From Pigoraptor vietnamica (lineage: Eukaryota > Opisthokonta > Filasterea), in assembly GCA_943704525.1 (NCBI GenBank), contig CALSCQ010001964.1, forward strand, positions 1 to 18,640: a DNA stretch of 18,640 nt, given 5' to 3'. The position numbers and the translations under genes were made by a program. The first letter of the stretch is position 1. The number at the start of each line of letters is the position of its first letter. The notes beneath the pieces were generated by a model. The model was not told the DNA's origin. It made no database searches and saw only the letters and a list, made by a program, of their open reading frames with translations. Positions 14,815-18,640 of the stretch are shown here, piece after piece.

Positions 14815-15778
14815 AGGGACAAACATGGCGTTGACAGTCAGTAAGCGAGCCGTAGCAGCTGCTGCGCTGTCATGTTAACACCCTCAACGCAACTGACTAC
14901 CGAGTAACTATTTGTCGAGGAGGACCGCAATTCAGTGCGGGTGCATGACGTCTAGTGGCCCAGTCGAACCACGCAGATTGGCATATTAATACACACCGCA
15001 CTCATCTGAAAGAAAGCTGTAATATTATCGTGCACATCGGATGAATCACTCTTGAGCTCTGCAACGTCAGATCGGCACAACAGTTGCGACTGCCGGCAGG
15101 TGCATATAACCGTGTACATCAATCACTCTTGACGTCTGCGTTGCGGCCGACGCCGGCCCGCCTCCGGTGTTGGCAATAAAGGTGTGGGACCGCCTGTCTG
15201 CGAGAGGTGCCGGCCGTTTGAGTATGCCGGAAGCAGCACGCGATACCATAAATTTGTACCTCTACGGACTTCCGGCATATCGTCCGGACAAAATTTTGAT
15301 TGCCACATTGCAGCAATTTTCAAGATTATTTGAGTGCTTTTTCAATATACAGAAACGGATTGCGGTGACATGATGACGAGCTGTGTAGCAAGTCCTCAAC
15401 CAAAACAATGCGACAACTTGCCGTCGGCGCTCTTCAAGCAAAACCCCATATCGAAGGGGGCGTCCCTTCGTGTGTGTAGCCCATTGTCGCCGTGAGTCCT
15501 CGACTTCTTCCTTGTGTTTTGTGGCCATAGAACGCCACTTTGCAGCGCTCCGTGTAGTCGTGAGTGCATTCAGTCTGTTCGCGCGCGTGTGTGTGGGGTG
15601 TGTGTGTGTGTGTGTGTGTGTCGCGAACGGCACTGAACCAGCTTCATATGGTGGCTCCCTGAAAATAAGGGGCGCCGTCCCTTCGACGAGATAACGGCGT
15701 GTCGAAGTGCATGAAATCGTCCGTGCGAGACGCCATTTCGCCGTTCCGACACCGACAAACAAGGCACGCGAAGCGAAG
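14815..15778. other. Intergenic region upstream of the Vav-like gene
   Basis: No gene is recognised in this 1-kb stretch, part of which (15240-15370) is noticeably richer in A+T than its surroundings. It holds two imperfect direct copies around AATCACTCTTGA (near 15044 and 15120), an 11-bp perfect inverted repeat TATGCCGGAAG / CTTCCGGCATA (about 15221-15231 and 15270-15280), and (TG)10 at 15599-15620. The open frames here, including one of 166 codons on the minus strand, show no recognisable domain. The promoter of the downstream gene probably lies in the last few hundred bases. Confidence 0.4.

Positions 15779-18640
<2,862 letters not shown>

Noticed and set aside
14955-14980. tRNA-like B box (GGTTCGACTGG on the minus strand)
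   Set aside because: The last bases do not fit the B-box consensus, the T-arm stem does not pair, and no matching D-arm or acceptor stem is visible.
15262-15762. Minus-strand open frame of 166 codons upstream of the Vav-like gene
   Set aside because: It crosses a TG microsatellite (His-Thr string), has no recognisable domain and no splice partners.

Overview
The window looks like nuclear DNA of a GC-rich unicellular eukaryote. Genes are split by introns of about 110-290 bp with GT-AG ends, donors are often GTGCGT, GTGAGT or GTGGGT, and long CA/TG microsatellites sit in introns. The gene set is animal-like: a Vav-type Rho exchange factor and an ADAM-like membrane metalloprotease with TSP1-like repeats and a cytoplasmic SH3 domain. 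This suggests a unicellular relative of animals (choanoflagellate, filasterean, ichthyosporean or similar) or a neighbouring lineage such as apusomonads. That placement is an inference and I cannot name a species. The window starts in (AC)55 and ends in C10, so it may be a whole contig broken at simple repeats.

Layout. (1) 1-1039, minus: 5' part of an RCC1-repeat gene that probably runs off the left edge. (2) 1040-1482: divergent promoter region. (3) 1483-3438, plus: intronless F-box-like plus leucine-rich-repeat gene built of 20-residue 'VHTLxL' repeats. (4) 3757 to about 4345, minus: remnant of a CAF-1 p60 (CHAF1B/Cac2-like) WD40 gene whose recognisable protein sequence jumps between frames. 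(5) 4346-5237: no recognised gene, with a 20-bp minisatellite. (6) 5238-10675, plus: an 11-exon gene of about 1188 residues encoding signal peptide, prodomain, M12-type zinc protease, seven TSP1-like repeats, one membrane segment and SH3. (7) 11025-14492, plus: a second F-box/VHTL-LRR gene with a helical C-terminal region, broken by two apparent frame changes. (8) 14493-15778: 1.3 kb intergenic with a polyadenylation signal and small repeats. (9) 15779 to the right edge, plus: CH domain, acidic tyrosine motif and DH domain of a Vav-like gene, cut off near the start of the expected PH domain.

How they relate. The genes are independent eukaryotic loci, not an operon. Two themes recur. One is outside-to-cytoskeleton signalling: the SH3-tailed protease and the Vav-like exchange factor are the kinds of protein that tyrosine-kinase and SH3 networks connect. 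The other is a local F-box/LRR family with two members in the same orientation on either side of the protease gene, plausibly substrate receptors for SCF ubiquitin ligases. All exon structures were assembled by eye from splice signals, reading frame and family resemblance; no alignment or transcript data were available.
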